DNA from: Chloroflexota bacterium | GTDB lineage: Bacteria > Chloroflexota > Limnocylindria > Limnocylindrales > CSP1-4 | Assembly (NCBI GenBank): GCA_021802185.1 | Contig: JAKAAV010000173.1 | Span: 1 to 5,633, forward strand | Reading direction: 5' to 3' | DNA: 5,633 nucleotides | Part shown: one piece after another, positions 4,721 through 5,633 of the stretch | How the letters are laid out: each line of letters opens with the position of its first letter | Numbering within the stretch: position 1 is the stretch's first letter | The notes under the pieces: model-generated | Database searches by the model: none | Seen by the model: the letters and a program-made list of their open reading frames with translations, nothing else | What the model was told of the DNA's origin: nothing | Position numbers and translations under genes: made by a program

Positions 4721-5581
4721 TCAGAACGCGTAGCGAAGGAAGAGGTGCGACCGGGCACGCCGGACCGAGACGATCTCCGCCCATCGTGCCGTCCCCGGCT
4801 CCCACGCATGCCCCTCGGCCAGGCCGAGCCGGGTGAACGAAGCGGCCCGGCCGAGCACCTGCGGCGCGAGCGTCACGAACAACTGGTCGAGCGCGCCGCC
4901 GTCGAGCAGATCGGCCAGGAGGTGCGGGCCGCCCTCGCACAGCGCGAGCTGGACTCGTCGTCGCCGCAACAGCGTCACGATCGCGTCCGCGCCGACGATC
5001 TCGCCGTTCGACACGATCTCGACCTCCGCGCCGGCGGGGACGCCCCGCCGCGCCAGGACGCTCGCGCCGCGCTCGGTCGTCGCGATCACGACGGGAACGT
5101 CGGGCGCCGTCAGGCCCGGGTGGCCATCTGCGACATCCCCGGCCGCCGTGATCACGATCGTCGTGGGTTGCGGAGCGAGGCCGAGCGACGCGCGCCACTT
5201 CTCACATGCCGCTTGCCATTCCGGAGCGATCGCGCGAGGCGTCCATTCGTGCTTCGGCGCGGAGCGGACCGTGCCGGCACCGACGACCACGGCATCGGCG
5301 ATCGTCCGGAGCAGTGCCATGACGAACCGGTCCGGTTCCGACGACCCGCTGATGTCGGACCCGCCGCCGCGCGGTCCCGTCGCCAGCGCGACGACGCCGT
5401 CGATCGACTCGACGAAGTTCGCGATGAGCGTGGGCCGGTCCGGGTGCAGGGGCACCTCGAGTGGGCCGCCGTAGCGGTCGGCGATCGATGCCGGCGCCGA
5501 GCCGCCACGCGCCCGGGTCGCCGCCGGGGGCGCCTCGAGCAGGACCTCGAGCGGCGCGCGTTCGGGATCGCTTTCCGCCAT
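4721..5581 (-). CDS. RibD C-terminal-domain reductase (dihydrofolate-reductase-like fold)
   Basis: This 286-residue protein carries the RibD_C domain, which in riboflavin synthesis uses NADPH to reduce the ribosyl side chain of 5-amino-6-ribosylamino-uracil 5'-phosphate. Visible landmarks are A54-NFVESIDGVVA-65, S81-EPDR-85, V98-VVGAGTVR-106 and the C-terminal nucleotide-binding part L214-CEGGPHLL-222, then ALDQLFVTLAPQVLGR. The deaminase half of bifunctional RibD is absent, so this is a stand-alone member; such proteins may act in riboflavin synthesis or on other pteridine- or pyrimidine-like substrates, and no rib genes are visible nearby. The first ~48 residues are a non-conserved, Pro/Ala-rich extension. 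ATG 5581 has GGAG 5 bases upstream, but the frame stays open beyond it into a Gly-Ser-encoding hexamer array, so a longer N-terminus reaching outside the window is possible. Family certain, substrate uncertain. Confidence 0.88.
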   Translation of the reverse strand: MAESDPERAPLEVLLEAPPAATRARGGSAPASIADRYGGPLEVPLHPDRPTLIANFVESIDGVVALATGPRGGGSDISGSSEPDRFVMALLRTIADAVVVGAGTVRSAPKHEWTPRAIAPEWQAACEKWRASLGLAPQPTTIVITAAGDVADGHPGLTAPDVPVVIATTERGASVLARRGVPAGAEVEIVSNGEIVGADAIVTLLRRRRVQLALCEGGPHLLADLLDGGALDQLFVTLAPQVLGRAASFTRLGLAEGHAWEPGTARWAEIVSVRRARSHLFLRYAF

Positions 5582-5590
5582 CGTCGCTCC

Positions 5591-5626
5591 GCTCCCGCTC
5601 CCGCTCCCGCTCCCGCTCCCGCTCCC
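5591..5626 (-). repeat. Hexamer microsatellite, six copies of GGGAGC
   Basis: Six perfect GCTCCC units (GGGAGC on the minus strand) run from 5591 to 5626, flanked by degenerate units (5586-5590 and 5627-5632). The array ends 9 bases before the reductase ATG. Each unit contains a Shine-Dalgarno-like GGGAG. In frame with the reductase it would encode repeated Gly-Ser. Confidence 0.9.
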
Positions 5627-5633
5627 GCGCCCG

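Noticed and set aside
4525..4809. Longer N-terminus for the zinc-ribbon protein
   Set aside because: It would cover the promoter and leader and overlap the reductase gene; the family starts at YQDKTLTC.
1..5633. CRISPR array, tRNA or rRNA gene, insertion sequence, integrase or attachment site
   Set aside because: No spaced direct repeats, cloverleaf, rRNA-like stretch, transposase or recombinase motif was seen on either strand.

Overview
The window is very GC-rich with strong G/C at third codon positions. Two features suggest a Chloroflexota bacterium, possibly of the Limnocylindria type: a MalT-like LuxR regulator tail, and a small zinc-ribbon protein with a Gly/Ser/Tyr-rich linker. An actinobacterium cannot be excluded, and no rRNA or other marker gene settles it.

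Layout. On the plus strand, the 3' end of a LuxR-family regulator (2-544) is translationally coupled through an ATGA overlap to an alanyl-tRNA editing protein of the AlaX type (541-1293). A convergent gap of 67 bases follows. Everything after it is on the minus strand. Read in the direction of transcription, from the right edge: a RibD C-terminal-type reductase (5581 to 4721) preceded by a GGGAGC hexamer array; a double zinc-ribbon protein (4524 to 4108) with its own promoter, a structured leader and a strong terminator; an uncharacterised 417-residue protein with a PD-(D/E)XK nuclease-like core (3974 to 2721); a 183-base regulatory gap; then a two-gene unit of a 58-residue small ORF (2537 to 2361) overlapping an N4-cytosine-type DNA methyltransferase (2374 to 1361).

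The most interesting block is 1361-3974. A nuclease-like protein of unknown function lies just upstream, on the same strand, of a small ORF plus DNA methyltransferase. The promoter of that second unit carries a perfect palindrome (2576-2589) whose core matches the Gram-positive LexA/SOS box and sits directly after a good -10 element. This could be a damage-responsive modification or defence-like locus. Only the parts are seen; the functional link is inferred.

The second notable signal is in the leader of the zinc-ribbon gene. A 13-bp stem with one bulged base fully covers the Shine-Dalgarno sequence, and a separate hairpin sits near the predicted transcript 5' end. Together they suggest RNA-level control of translation. 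The LuxR, AlaX and RibD-type genes look like ordinary chromosomal genes.
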